Source: Tistlia sp040905785
GTDB taxonomy: Bacteria > Pseudomonadota > Alphaproteobacteria > Kiloniellales > DSM-21159
Assembly: GCF_040905785.1 (NCBI RefSeq)
Contig: NZ_JBBDQW010000025.1
Coordinates: forward strand, 92,341 to 156,340
Direction: 5' to 3'
DNA length: 64,000 nucleotides
In this document: positions 15,157 through 23,614 of the stretch, in pieces
How the letters are laid out: every line of letters starts with the position of its first letter
How positions within the stretch are numbered: the first letter of the stretch is position 1
Notes under the pieces: generated by a model
The model's input: the letters and a program-made list of their open reading frames with translations, nothing else
Told to the model about the DNA's origin: nothing
Databases searched by the model: none
Translations under genes and position numbers: made by a program

Positions 15157-16830
15157 GTGATCGAGACCCTGGCCCAGATCCTCGCCGGCCTCGGCCTGTT
15201 CTTCGCCGGCTTGGAGCTGCTGTCGGCGAACCTGAGAGGGATGACCAGCCGCCGCTTCCAGCGCGCCGTCGGCGGCTGGACCGCAACCCCCGGCAAGGGC
15301 TTCGCCTGGGGCGCGTTGGCCGGCGCCCTGACCCAGAGTTCGGCCGTCGTCACCTTCATCGTCGTCGGCCTCCTGGTCGCCGGCATGACGGTCGTGGTGC
15401 GCGGCCTGCCGCTCATCGTCGGCTCGAACCTCGGCGCCGGAGCGCTGCTGTTCATCGTGTCCCTCGACTTCGGGCCCGCGGTCCTGGTGCTCACGGGACT
15501 CGTCGGGCTCGGCGTCACGATCGAGCGTCTCAGGCCCTGGCGCCAGGGCCTCTGGGCGCTGTTCGGCATCGCCTTGCTGTTCGTCGGGCTGAGCCTGCTG
15601 AAGGAAGGGACCGCGCCCCTGGCCGACAGCGAGACCGTCCGCAGCCTGCTGGAATCGACGGCAGGCTCCCATCTGCTCGCCTTCCTGATCGGCGCGGTGC
15701 TGACGGTCGTCGTCAATTCCTCGGTCGCGATCGGCGTCCTCTCCATGTCGCTGATGGCCAGCGGCGTCCTCTCGTTCGAGACCACGGCCATGGTGATCTA
15801 CGGCACCAACCTGGGGTCGAGCGCCACGACCTACCTGCTGTCCATGAAGCTGCGCGGCGAGGCCCGCCAGCTCGCGATGTATCAGGTCGCCTTCAACGTC
15901 GTGGGCTGCCTGGTCTTCCTGCCCCTGTTCTTCATCGAGACCATGACGTCGCTGCCGCTGTCGCTCGCGCTCCTCGAATGGCTGAGCGACGACCCCGCGA
16001 CCCGCGTCGCCTGGGCCTACTTGCTGTTCAACGCCAGCGCGGCGCTTCTGCTGATGCCGACGCTCGGCCCCTCGGCCCGACTGCTCGGACGCCTCTGGCC
16101 GCGCACACCGGCAGAGGACCTGGCGCGGCCCGCGTTCATCGGCGACTTCGCTCTTCAAGATCCGGACCTCGCGATCGAGCTGACGGCGCGCGAGCATCAC
16201 AGGATCTTCCAGGCCGTCGCCGACCTGCTCGCCCCGCTGGCGGAGGCGGGGGCGGGTCCGGCGCAGGGGGCCCGGCCCGCGGATGCCGAAGCGCCGCGCG
16301 CGCTGCTGCGCGCGACCGACGGCTTCCTGGAGGACCTCGGCCGCCTCACCATGAGCGCCGGCCAGCTCGGGCGGTACTACCGTCGGATCGAGGCGCAGCG
16401 GCACCTCGAAAGCCTGACGGACGACGTCGCTCGCTTCACCGCGACGGTCGAGAAGCTGCTGGCCAGCGACGGCGGGCGGCACCTCGGCCAGCTGCTCGGC
16501 GACTCGCTGCATGCCATTCTCCACACCTGCGCGGAGGCCCTGGCCCGCGAGGCCACGGCCGAGGACCGCGCCTTCGCGCTCGACGTGACCACGGACCGCG
16601 GACCGGCGATCCGCAGCGTCCGCGAGAGCTACCTCGGCGAGCGCAGCGAAACCGACGACGCGGAGCAGGCGGCGACGATGCTGGCCGGCATCTCGCTGTT
16701 CGAGCGGGTGATCTGGCAGGCGCACGCGCTGGTCGCACAGCAGGCCGAGGAAGCCGAGGACGGCGCCCAGGAGAGCCTGCGCGCCGCGCCCTCGGCATCC
16801 GCGGCGGCGTCGGCCGGCACCCAGGCTTGA
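15157..16830 (+). CDS. Na+/phosphate cotransporter family protein (NptA/PhoU)
   Basis: 557 aa, GTG start. The N-terminal two-thirds are a double Na_Pi_cotrans repeat with 8 or so membrane spans. The inverted-repeat QSS-type motifs appear as GALTQSSAVVTFIVVG and, in the second half, VVVNSSVAIGVLSMSL, each followed by a GSNLGAG or GTNLGSSATT segment. The C-terminal part (about 330-535) is an all-helical PhoU-like domain (EHHRIFQAVADLLAPLAEA). It likely imports or exports phosphate with Na+ at the inner membrane. A 177-bp gap before it holds no gene I can see. Confidence 0.88.
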   Translation: MIETLAQILAGLGLFFAGLELLSANLRGMTSRRFQRAVGGWTATPGKGFAWGALAGALTQSSAVVTFIVVGLLVAGMTVVVRGLPLIVGSNLGAGALLFIVSLDFGPAVLVLTGLVGLGVTIERLRPWRQGLWALFGIALLFVGLSLLKEGTAPLADSETVRSLLESTAGSHLLAFLIGAVLTVVVNSSVAIGVLSMSLMASGVLSFETTAMVIYGTNLGSSATTYLLSMKLRGEARQLAMYQVAFNVVGCLVFLPLFFIETMTSLPLSLALLEWLSDDPATRVAWAYLLFNASAALLLMPTLGPSARLLGRLWPRTPAEDLARPAFIGDFALQDPDLAIELTAREHHRIFQAVADLLAPLAEAGAGPAQGARPADAEAPRALLRATDGFLEDLGRLTMSAGQLGRYYRRIEAQRHLESLTDDVARFTATVEKLLASDGGRHLGQLLGDSLHAILHTCAEALAREATAEDRAFALDVTTDRGPAIRSVRESYLGERSETDDAEQAATMLAGISLFERVIWQAHALVAQQAEEAEDGAQESLRAAPSASAAASAGTQA

Positions 16831-16835
16831 CGGAG

Positions 16836-17528
16836 TCAGCGGCGGCCGGGCCGGCTCGTCGAGGCGCCGCGGCCTGGCCGCCGAGTCTCAGCCACCGCCT
16901 CGACCAGCTCGCGCGTGGCGGCCGCCGGGTCCTGCGCGCCGGCGATCGCGGAGACCACGGCGACGCCATCGGCGCCGGCGCCGAGCGGCACCGGCACCCG
17001 CTGGGCGGTCAGGCCGCCGATGGCGACGATCGGCAGCGCGCTGGCCCGGCGGATCAGCGCGATGCCCTCGGCACCGCCGGCGGGCCGGGCGTCGGCCTTG
17101 CTGTTCGTCGCGAAGACCGGGCCGACGCCGAGATAGTCGACGCAGCCCGGCTCCAGGCCGGCGAGCTGCTCGGGCGCATGGACCGACAGGCCGAGCAGGC
17201 GCCCCGGGCCGATCGCCGCGCGCGCCGCGCCGGCGTCCAGGTCCTCCTGGCCGACGTGCAGGCCGTCGGCGTCGAGCGCGACCGCGGCCTCGACCCGGTC
17301 GTTGACGATGAAGGGCACGCCGGCCTCGCGGCAGAGCGCCTTGAGCTCGCGGCCGAGGGCCAGGAAGGCCCCGCTCGAGGCCTCCTTGTCGCGCAGCTGG
17401 ACGAGCGTCACGCCGCCGCGCAGCGCCGCCGCGACGACCTCCGCGACCGGCCGGCCGCGGCAGTCGCCCGGCCCGACGACCAGGTAGACCGAGAGGTCGA
17501 AGGGCGCGCGCAGGGCCGGCATGCTCAA
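16836..17528 (-). CDS. thiE: Thiamine phosphate synthase
   Basis: 230 aa. Joins HMP pyrophosphate and thiazole phosphate to thiamine phosphate. TIM-barrel landmarks: VTLVQLRDKEAS (pyrophosphate contact), PFIVNDRVEAAVALDADGLHVGQED and the phosphate loop DYLGVGPVFATNSKADA, then GGLTAQRVP. The chosen start is a TTG that overlaps the thiM stop (CTTGAG) with GGAGG seven bases upstream; the ATG at 17522 is an alternative but sits 13 bases from the same GGAGG. Last gene of the TPP-riboswitch operon and coupled to thiM. Confidence 0.93.
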   Translation of the reverse strand: MSMPALRAPFDLSVYLVVGPGDCRGRPVAEVVAAALRGGVTLVQLRDKEASSGAFLALGRELKALCREAGVPFIVNDRVEAAVALDADGLHVGQEDLDAGAARAAIGPGRLLGLSVHAPEQLAGLEPGCVDYLGVGPVFATNSKADARPAGGAEGIALIRRASALPIVAIGGLTAQRVPVPLGAGADGVAVVSAIAGAQDPAAATRELVEAVAETRRPGRGASTSRPGRR

Positions 17529-18358
17529 GCGACCGCCTCCTCGATCCTGGCCGCCAGGTCGAGCTCCTCGGGCGACAGGCCGTAGAGCCGGTCGAGATAG
17601 GCGACGCGCAGGGAGCCGGGGCCCGTCGCCTGCCCGGCCGCCTGCTCGCCGGCGACGCCGACCAGCGCCAGCGCATGGACCGTGGCCAGGAAGGCGTCGG
17701 GTTGGACCGCCAGGCAGGCGCCTGTCACGGCGGTCAGCGAGCAGCCGAGCGCGGTGACCCGGGTCATCATGGCGTGGCCGTTGGCGACCGTGGCGATGCG
17801 CCGCCCGTCGGTCACCCGGTCGACCTCGCCGGTGACCGCGACGACGCAGTCGAGACGCCGGGCCAGGACGTCGGCGGCCTCGGCCGCACTCTCGACCGAA
17901 TCGGAGGCGTCGACGCCCTTGCCGGCGCTGCCGATGCCCTGCCCGGCGAGGCCGGCCAGAGCGCGGATCTCCGAGGCGTTGCCGCGCACGACGGTCGGGC
18001 CGAGGGCGGACAGGCGGCGGCCGTTATCGCGCCGGAAGGCGGTGGCGCCGACCCCGACCGGGTCGAGCACCCAGGGCTTGCCGAGCCGCCGCGCCTCGCC
18101 CGCCGCCAGCTCGGCGGCGGCGACCCAGGCCGGCGAGAAGGTGCCGATGTTGAGCGTCAGGGCGGCGGCCAGGGCGACGACCTCGGCGACCTCCTCGCGG
18201 GCGTGAGCCATCAGCGGCGAGGCGCCGATCGCGAGCAGGGCGTTGGCGGCCAGGTCCATGGCGACGAAGTTGGTGATGTTGTGGACCAGGGGCTCCTGGT
18301 GACGGATTGCCGCCAGCGTGGCGCCGGGAGCCTTGAGGGCGGAGCCTTGGGCGGTCAT
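17525..18358 (-). CDS. thiM: Hydroxyethylthiazole kinase
   Basis: 277 aa from ATG 18358 (AAGGAGAT four bases upstream); a GTG at 18373 overlapping the preceding gene is less likely. Phosphorylates 4-methyl-5-(hydroxyethyl)thiazole for thiamine salvage. Landmarks: PLVHNITNFVAMDLAANALLA near the N-terminus, KPWVLDPVGVGATAFR, VVRGNASEIRAL and the catalytic region TALGCSLTAVTGA. Middle gene of the operon TRAP-binding protein - thiM - thiE below the TPP riboswitch. With thiE next to it but no thiC or thiG seen, this locus is a salvage branch. Confidence 0.95.
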   Translation of the reverse strand: MTAQGSALKAPGATLAAIRHQEPLVHNITNFVAMDLAANALLAIGASPLMAHAREEVAEVVALAAALTLNIGTFSPAWVAAAELAAGEARRLGKPWVLDPVGVGATAFRRDNGRRLSALGPTVVRGNASEIRALAGLAGQGIGSAGKGVDASDSVESAAEAADVLARRLDCVVAVTGEVDRVTDGRRIATVANGHAMMTRVTALGCSLTAVTGACLAVQPDAFLATVHALALVGVAGEQAAGQATGPGSLRVAYLDRLYGLSPEELDLAARIEEAVA

Positions 18359-18369
18359 GGCGATCTCCT

Positions 18370-19485
18370 TCACGAGGCGAGCTGGGCGCCGAGCAGGGCG
18401 TGGCGGCTGACCCGGCCCCAGGCGATTGAGGCCTCGCGCGCCGCCCGCCAGGACTCCAGGATGCGCCCGAACAGGGGGTCGCCGTCGGCGACGCGGTCGA
18501 GCACGTCCTCGGACTCGCGGCGCGCCGCCTGCAGCAGGTCGGCCGGGAATTGCAGCAGCTCGGTGCCGCCGGCCTCAAGGCGCTGCAGCGCCTGGGCGTT
18601 GAACCACTCGGCCTCGGCGAGACCGCGATTGTTCTCGGCCTCGCAGGCGATCTCGACCAGGCTGCGCAGGTCGTCGGGCAGCGCCTCGAGGGCCGCGCGG
18701 TTGACCAGTGCCTCGGCGCTGCCGTTCGGCTCGTGGAAGCCCGGCCAGTAGTAGTAGGGCGCGGCCCGGTCCAGCCCCAGGGCGACGTCGCTCCAGGGGC
18801 CGAGGAACTCGGCGGCGTCGATCACGCCGGTCTGCAGGGCGGTGAAGATCTCGCCCGGCGGCAGCGACAGCGGCGCCGCGCCGAGCCGGCGCAGGATCTC
18901 GCCGCCGAGGCCGGGCATGCGGATCTTCAGGCCCTTGACGTCCTCCAGGCCGTCGATGCGCCGGCGGTACCAGCCGCCCATCTGGAAGCCCGAGTTGCCG
19001 GCCAGGTAGGGCTTGACGCCGAAGCGGCCGTAGAGCTCGTCCCAGAGCTCCTGCCCGCCGCCGTAGTAGATCCAGGCGTTGTGCGCCTCCGGCATCAGGC
19101 CGAAGGGCGCCGCCGTGAAGACCGGCGCGATCGCCATCTTGCCGGCCCAGAACAGCGAGGCGGTATGGCCGAGCTCGGCGGTGCCCGAGGCGACCGCGTC
19201 GAAGACCTCGAAGGCCGGCACCAGCTCGCCGGCACCGAAGACCTCGACGGTAAGGCGGCCGCCGCTGCCCCGGGTGATGCGCTCGGCGAGGCGCGCCGCC
19301 GTCGTGCCCGGCCCCGGTGCTCCGGCCGGCCAGGAGGTGACGAGCTTCCAGGCGCGCGGCACCTGCGCGCGGACCGCGGGCGCGGCCAGGCCCGCGGCCC
19401 CCAGGGCGGCCCCCAGGGCGGCACCGGCTGCGGCGCCGGCACCCAGCAGGCGGCGTCGGGAGAGGTGGGAAGGGCTTGCTGTCAT
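18370..19485 (-). CDS. TRAP transporter substrate-binding protein (DctP/TakP-like) under TPP riboswitch
   Basis: 371 aa. ATG 19485 is preceded by GAGGAGCC. The N-terminus carries a twin-arginine motif (SRRRLLGAG) and a hydrophobic Ala-rich stretch ending APAVRAQ, so it is exported, probably by Tat. The mature protein has the DctP fold pattern. The segment GLKIRMPGLGGEILRRLGA (ligand-clamping Arg) and GVIDAAEFLGPWSDVALGL match the TakP branch, whose studied members bind 2-oxo acids with a cation. No DctQ or DctM subunit is adjacent; a DctQM pair exists 36 kb away but has its own DctP. It is the first gene after the TPP riboswitch and overlaps the thiM region, which implies a role in thiamine or precursor supply. 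Confidence 0.9.
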   Translation of the reverse strand: MTASPSHLSRRRLLGAGAAAGAALGAALGAAGLAAPAVRAQVPRAWKLVTSWPAGAPGPGTTAARLAERITRGSGGRLTVEVFGAGELVPAFEVFDAVASGTAELGHTASLFWAGKMAIAPVFTAAPFGLMPEAHNAWIYYGGGQELWDELYGRFGVKPYLAGNSGFQMGGWYRRRIDGLEDVKGLKIRMPGLGGEILRRLGAAPLSLPPGEIFTALQTGVIDAAEFLGPWSDVALGLDRAAPYYYWPGFHEPNGSAEALVNRAALEALPDDLRSLVEIACEAENNRGLAEAEWFNAQALQRLEAGGTELLQFPADLLQAARRESEDVLDRVADGDPLFGRILESWRAAREASIAWGRVSRHALLGAQLAS

Positions 19486-19565
19486 CGTCGGCTCCTCGCG
19501 TGTCGTCGCGGCGGGGCCGTCGGCGCGTCGAGACTCCGGAAAGCGGGAGCAACGGAGGCGTCGGC

Positions 19566-19664
19566 GACTCCCTGCGCTGGCATGATCCAGATCAGGTTCG
19601 GTGGGTCTGCTCTCAGCCTCCCCCGCGCACGCCGCAGCGCCGCCGGGAAGACACCCCAGGCCTA
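19566..19664 (-). promoter_or_regulatory. TPP riboswitch (thi box)
   Basis: On the minus strand the conserved elements appear in order: GGGGTGT (19658-19652), GGCTGAGA (around 19619-19612), then ACCTGATCTGGATCATGCC and CAGCGCAGGGA ending at 19569. These are the pyrimidine- and pyrophosphate-sensing parts of the thi-box aptamer. It lies about 80 bp upstream of the TRAP-binding protein start and therefore controls that gene, thiM and thiE together. No clear terminator hairpin is visible after it, so control of translation initiation is the likelier mode. Confidence 0.95.
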
Positions 19665-19698
19665 ACGCTTCCGAAGATGGCGATCCGGCAAGCTGCTG

Positions 19699-21009
19699 TC
19701 AAAGGGGACGGCCCGCCGCCCCCGCCCCCGTCCCGCCGCGGCCGTGCAGCAGGGTGCGGTAGATCGCCAGCGCCAACAGCGCCGAGAGCAGCATGACGCC
19801 GGCCATCGCCACGGCCGCCGGCAGGGGGCCGATCAGCAGGGCCACCAAGCCGCCGGCGGCGGCGCCCGCCAGCATCTGCAGCGAGCGCATCATTCCCGAG
19901 GCGGCGCCGGCCATGTGCGGCAGCGGCTGGATCGCGGCGTGGGTGATGTTCGGCGCCATCAGGCCGAAGGCGAAGACCATGCCGAAGATGCAGGGCACCA
20001 GCACCCCGATCGAGAGCCAGCCGCCCAGGGCGGCGCCCAGGGCGACGCCGGAGCAGGCCGCGGAGCCGGCGAGGCAAAGCACGGTCAGCCGCCGCGTCGG
20101 GATGCCGAGCCCGCTGATCCGGGCCGAGAGCAGGGAGCCGAGGATCAGGCCGAAGGAGGTCACGGCGAAGATCGCCGAGAACCAGAACTCCGAGAGGCCG
20201 AGGTCCTCGATCACCACGGTCGCCGAGCCCGAGATGTAGGCGAAGAGCGCGGCGAAGCCGAAGGCGAAGACCAGGGTATAGCCGAGAAATTCGCGCGAAC
20301 CCAGCACCGACAGGTAGTTGCGCAGCAGCTGCCCCGGGTTCAGCGGCTGGCGGCGCTCGACCGGCAGGGTCTCGGCGAAGAGCAGGACCACCGTCGTCGC
20401 CATCAGCGCGCCCCATCCGGCCTGCAAGGCGTAGACCGCCCGCCAGCCGCCGGCCAGCATGACCAGGCTGCCGAGCGCCGGCGCGACCAGCGGCGCGACG
20501 CCGATCATCGCGGTGATCTGCGACAGCCGCCGGCGCGCCGAGGCGCCCTCGAAGACGTCGCGCACGATAGCCAGCGGCAGCACCACGCCGAGACCGGCCA
20601 CCGTGCCCTGGACGAAGCGCGCCAGGAGCAGCGTCAGGAAGGTCGGCGCCGCGGCGCAGGCGAGCGACGCCAGGGAGAAGGCCAGCAACGCACCGAGCAG
20701 CGCGGGACGACGCCCGAAACGGTCGGCCAGCGGGCCGCCGACCAGCGGCGCGATCAGGAAGCCCGTGACGAAGAGGCTGAGGGTCAGGGCGCCCTGGCCG
20801 CTCGGCTCGCCGAAGCTCGCCTCGATTGCCGGTATCGCCGGCAGGTTCATGTCGATCGAAATCGGCGGCAGCGCCGACAGCGAGGCAAGCAGTGCCGTGT
20901 AGCCCAACGAGCTCGGTTTCAGCGCCCGCGGGCCCCCTGCACAGCCAAGAATGCGATGGCCGCCGGCCGCCACCCGATGGCGCAGACAGCCCGCCATGCT
21001 GCATCGCAA
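19699..21009 (-). CDS. MFS drug-resistance transporter, Bcr/CflA family
   Basis: 436 aa, 12 predicted membrane segments. The MFS motif A is PLADRFGRRPALLGALL between helices 2 and 3, and the motif around helix 1 (SALPPISIDMNLPAIPAIE, with an Asp in SIDM) is typical of the Bcr/CflA proton-drug antiporters. VLPLAIVRDVFEGASARRRLS matches helix 4 and the following loop of the group. The start is uncertain: 21009 and 20997 are both ATG without a clear ribosome site, and about 28 residues precede the first helix. Its product probably exports small drugs or cysteine-like metabolites. No regulator is adjacent. Confidence 0.85.
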   Translation of the reverse strand: MRCSMAGCLRHRVAAGGHRILGCAGGPRALKPSSLGYTALLASLSALPPISIDMNLPAIPAIEASFGEPSGQGALTLSLFVTGFLIAPLVGGPLADRFGRRPALLGALLAFSLASLACAAAPTFLTLLLARFVQGTVAGLGVVLPLAIVRDVFEGASARRRLSQITAMIGVAPLVAPALGSLVMLAGGWRAVYALQAGWGALMATTVVLLFAETLPVERRQPLNPGQLLRNYLSVLGSREFLGYTLVFAFGFAALFAYISGSATVVIEDLGLSEFWFSAIFAVTSFGLILGSLLSARISGLGIPTRRLTVLCLAGSAACSGVALGAALGGWLSIGVLVPCIFGMVFAFGLMAPNITHAAIQPLPHMAGAASGMMRSLQMLAGAAAGGLVALLIGPLPAAVAMAGVMLLSALLALAIYRTLLHGRGGTGAGAAGRPL

Positions 21010-21076
21010 TAGGAGTCTAGCGGCGCGCGCGGCCGAAGGCGACCGGGCTATCGGTCATGGCTGCCGCGGGGGGTGC

Positions 21077-21214
21077 TCAGCGGAACGCGAAGAACCAGAG
21101 CAGGACGGCGCCGAGCGCCACGACGCCGAGCGGCAGCCCGATCGTCAGCACGTGCCAGTTGGTCTTGCGCGGCTCGGCCTGACGGGCCTCCGTGGTCTTC
21201 TTCTCGATCGGCAT
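21077..21214 (-). CDS. Small (45 aa) single-pass membrane protein
   Basis: Too short for most gene finders but well supported. ATG 21214 is preceded by GGAAGGGA at correct spacing. The product begins MPIEKKTTEARQAEPRK (charged, cytoplasmic) followed by one strong hydrophobic helix TIGLPLGVVALGAVLLWFFA and a two-residue tail. The upstream part of the same open frame (to 21367) is Arg-rich read-through. Function unknown. It is divergent from pyrE, with their starts about 170 bp apart. Confidence 0.6.
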   Translation of the reverse strand: MPIEKKTTEARQAEPRKTNWHVLTIGLPLGVVALGAVLLWFFAFR

Positions 21215-21387
21215 GGCAATCCCTTCCTGACAGCAGCTCGCCGGCCGCCGCGGCACCTGCCCCCGGCGGTCGGCTTGCTCTCTTCGGCAAACGCACCGGC
21301 CCTCGCCTCGTTCCGAGCCGCTGGGGCGTTGCCCGCCGCGCCGCCAGCCGCTATCACGGCCGCGCAACCCCGAGGAACCGAGCCGCC

Positions 21388-22071
21388 ATGCCCGACCACC
21401 AGCCGCGCGACCACCAGCCCACCGACACCGCCCGGCTCGCCGCCGCGACGCTGCTGGACATCGAGGCCGTGCTGATCCGGCCCGAGGAGCCCTTCACCTT
21501 CACCTCGGGGCGCAAGAGCCCGGTCTACGTCGACTGCCGGCGCATCATCTCCTTCCCGCGCGCCCGCGCCACGCTGATGCGGCTCGGCGTCGAGCAGCTG
21601 GGGCGCAGCGCCGGCGTCGAGGCCTTCGACGCGATCGCCGGCGGCGAGACCGCGGGGATTCCCTTCGCGGCCTGGCTCGCCGATCTGATGGGGCTGCCGA
21701 TGGTCTACGTGCGCAAGAAGCCCAAGGGTTTCGGGCGCAACGCCCAGATCGAGGGCTGCTTCGCCGAGGGTGCGCGCGTGCTGCTGGTCGAGGACCTGGC
21801 GACCGACGGCGGCTCCAAGCTGACCTTCGTCGAGGCGCTGCGCACGGCCGGCGCCGACGTCGCGCACTGCTTCGTCGTCTTCCACTACGGCATCTTCCCG
21901 CAGTCGACCGCCCGCCTGGCCGAGCAGGGCGTCGCGCTCCAGGGTCTCGCGACCTGGTGGGACGTGCTCGCCGTCGCCGAGCAGAGCGGGCGCCTGTCCG
22001 AGGAACAGGTCGCCGAGGTCCGCGGCTTCCTGCAGGATCCGGACGGCTGGGCGGCGAAGCGGGCGGACTAG
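21388..22071 (+). CDS. pyrE: Orotate phosphoribosyltransferase
   Basis: 227 aa from ATG 21388 (GAGGAACC upstream); the frame is open from 21073 but that part is Arg-rich non-protein sequence. Converts orotate and PRPP to OMP in pyrimidine synthesis. Landmarks: FTFTSGRKSPVYVDCRRIISFP, the IAGGETAGIPFAAWLAD segment, VRKKPKGFGRNAQIEG and the PRPP-binding signature VLLVEDLATDGGSKL. The N-terminal dozen residues (QPRDHQPTDT) are an unconserved extension. Confidence 0.95.
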   Translation: MPDHQPRDHQPTDTARLAAATLLDIEAVLIRPEEPFTFTSGRKSPVYVDCRRIISFPRARATLMRLGVEQLGRSAGVEAFDAIAGGETAGIPFAAWLADLMGLPMVYVRKKPKGFGRNAQIEGCFAEGARVLLVEDLATDGGSKLTFVEALRTAGADVAHCFVVFHYGIFPQSTARLAEQGVALQGLATWWDVLAVAEQSGRLSEEQVAEVRGFLQDPDGWAAKRAD

Positions 22072-22232
22072 CCCCGCCTGCCGCTCGCCAGGGGTCGTCG
22101 CCGAACCACCCGGCACCGCGAGCGGCCGTCGGCGGGGGCTCGCCGAATTGATAAGCCCGCCTGGACGCACTACCTAGATCGCTGCAGACGTCCGGTTCGG
22201 CCAACGAGCCGCATTCCGCCCTGGGAGTTTCG

Positions 22233-23462
22233 GTGCCCGACAGCTTCGCGAACGACGTGGCCGCCGTGGCCCGGATCGACATCGTGCCTACCGTCCTGGA
22301 GGTGGTCTGCCGGATGACCGGCATGCGCTTCTCGGCGATCGCGCGGGTCACCGAGGAGCGCTGGATCGCCTGTGCGGTGCGCGACGAGATCGAGTTCGGC
22401 CTGGAGCCGGGCGGCGAGCTCGATCTCGAGACGACGCTCTGCAGCGAGATCCGCAAGGCCGGCCAGCTCATCGTCATCGACAACGTCGCCGAGGACGATC
22501 GGTACTGCGGGCATGCGACGCCGAAGACCTACGGCTTCCAGAGCTACATCTCGGTGCCGATCCGCCGCCCGAACGGCGACTTCTTCGGGACGCTCTGCGC
22601 GATCGATCCGCGCCCGGCGAGCCTCGACCGGCCGGAGACCATCGGGCTGTTCACGCTGAGCGCCGAGCTCATCGGCTTCCATCTCGACCTTCAGGAGCGC
22701 CTTGACGCCAAGGCGGCGGCGCTCGCCGAGGCGGAGCGCACGGCGGAGCGGCGCGAGCAGTTCGTCGCGGTGCTCGGCCACGATCTGCGCAGTCCCCTGT
22801 CGTCGATCGACGCCGGCATCAAGCTGCTGCAGCGCAGGCCGCTCGACGCCAAGGGGGCCGAGATCGTCGAGCTGATGTCCAGAAGCGTCCTCCGCATGAC
22901 CGACCTGATCGGCGACGTCCTGGATTTCGCGCGCGTCCGGCTCGGCGACGGCATCCGGCTGACGCCGGAGCCCGACAGGAACCTGGGCGAGGCGCTCGGG
23001 CAGGTCGTCGAGGAGCTGCGCAGCGCCTGGCCGGAGCGCGCCATCGAGGCCGAGATCGCGCTGGACCGGCCGGTCACCTGCGAGCGCGCGCGGCTCGCGC
23101 AGCTCCTGTCCAACCTGCTGTCCAACGCCCTGACCCACGGCGACCCGGAGGCGCCGGTGCGCGTGCGGGCCGGCGCCGACGGGCAGGCTTTCGAGCTCTC
23201 GGTCGCCAACGCCGGAGCGCCGATCCCGGAGGATGCGCGCGGCCGGCTGTTCCAGCCCTTCTCGCGCCCCGCCTCGGGACCTGCGAACCGTGGCCTGGGG
23301 CTGGGTCTCTACATCGCCTCGGAGATCGCGCAGGCACACGGCGGCACGCTCGGCGTCGCCTCCGACGCGGCGGAAACGCGCTTCACCTTCCGCATGCCGC
23401 TCGAGGGCCCCGGGGCGCCGCCGCAGATGGCGCCGCACGGGACGGCGGCCGCCTCGAGGTGA
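22233..23462 (+). CDS. Sensor histidine kinase with GAF domain
   Basis: 409 aa, no membrane helix, so cytoplasmic. Residues about 10-155 are a GAF domain (TTLCSEIRKAGQLIVIDNVAEDD, SYISVPIRRPNGDFFGTLCAID). A short coiled helix follows, then the dimerisation and phosphoacceptor box FVAVLGHDLRSPLSS (His-Asp-x-Arg-x-Pro), then the ATPase domain with N box LLSNLLSNALTHG, G1 region VANAGAPIPED and G2 GLGLGLYIASEIA. GTG start. No response regulator gene is next to it, so it is an orphan kinase. A Cys-rich light-sensing GAF is not evident. Relatives often take part in light or stress signalling. Confidence 0.92.
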   Translation: MPDSFANDVAAVARIDIVPTVLEVVCRMTGMRFSAIARVTEERWIACAVRDEIEFGLEPGGELDLETTLCSEIRKAGQLIVIDNVAEDDRYCGHATPKTYGFQSYISVPIRRPNGDFFGTLCAIDPRPASLDRPETIGLFTLSAELIGFHLDLQERLDAKAAALAEAERTAERREQFVAVLGHDLRSPLSSIDAGIKLLQRRPLDAKGAEIVELMSRSVLRMTDLIGDVLDFARVRLGDGIRLTPEPDRNLGEALGQVVEELRSAWPERAIEAEIALDRPVTCERARLAQLLSNLLSNALTHGDPEAPVRVRAGADGQAFELSVANAGAPIPEDARGRLFQPFSRPASGPANRGLGLGLYIASEIAQAHGGTLGVASDAAETRFTFRMPLEGPGAPPQMAPHGTAAASR

Positions 23463-23614
23463 CCGGCCGACCGGGCCAGTCGCACGGCAGCGTTGCCCCG
23501 AAGCAGCCGCGTCCTTGTCTCCGCCCCTCCTTGGTCTAAGCTGGATCCCGGCCGCGACGAGAACGGCCGACAGGAGAACGGCCGCCACGCGACGGCCGAC
23601 AGGGAGGAGACGGC

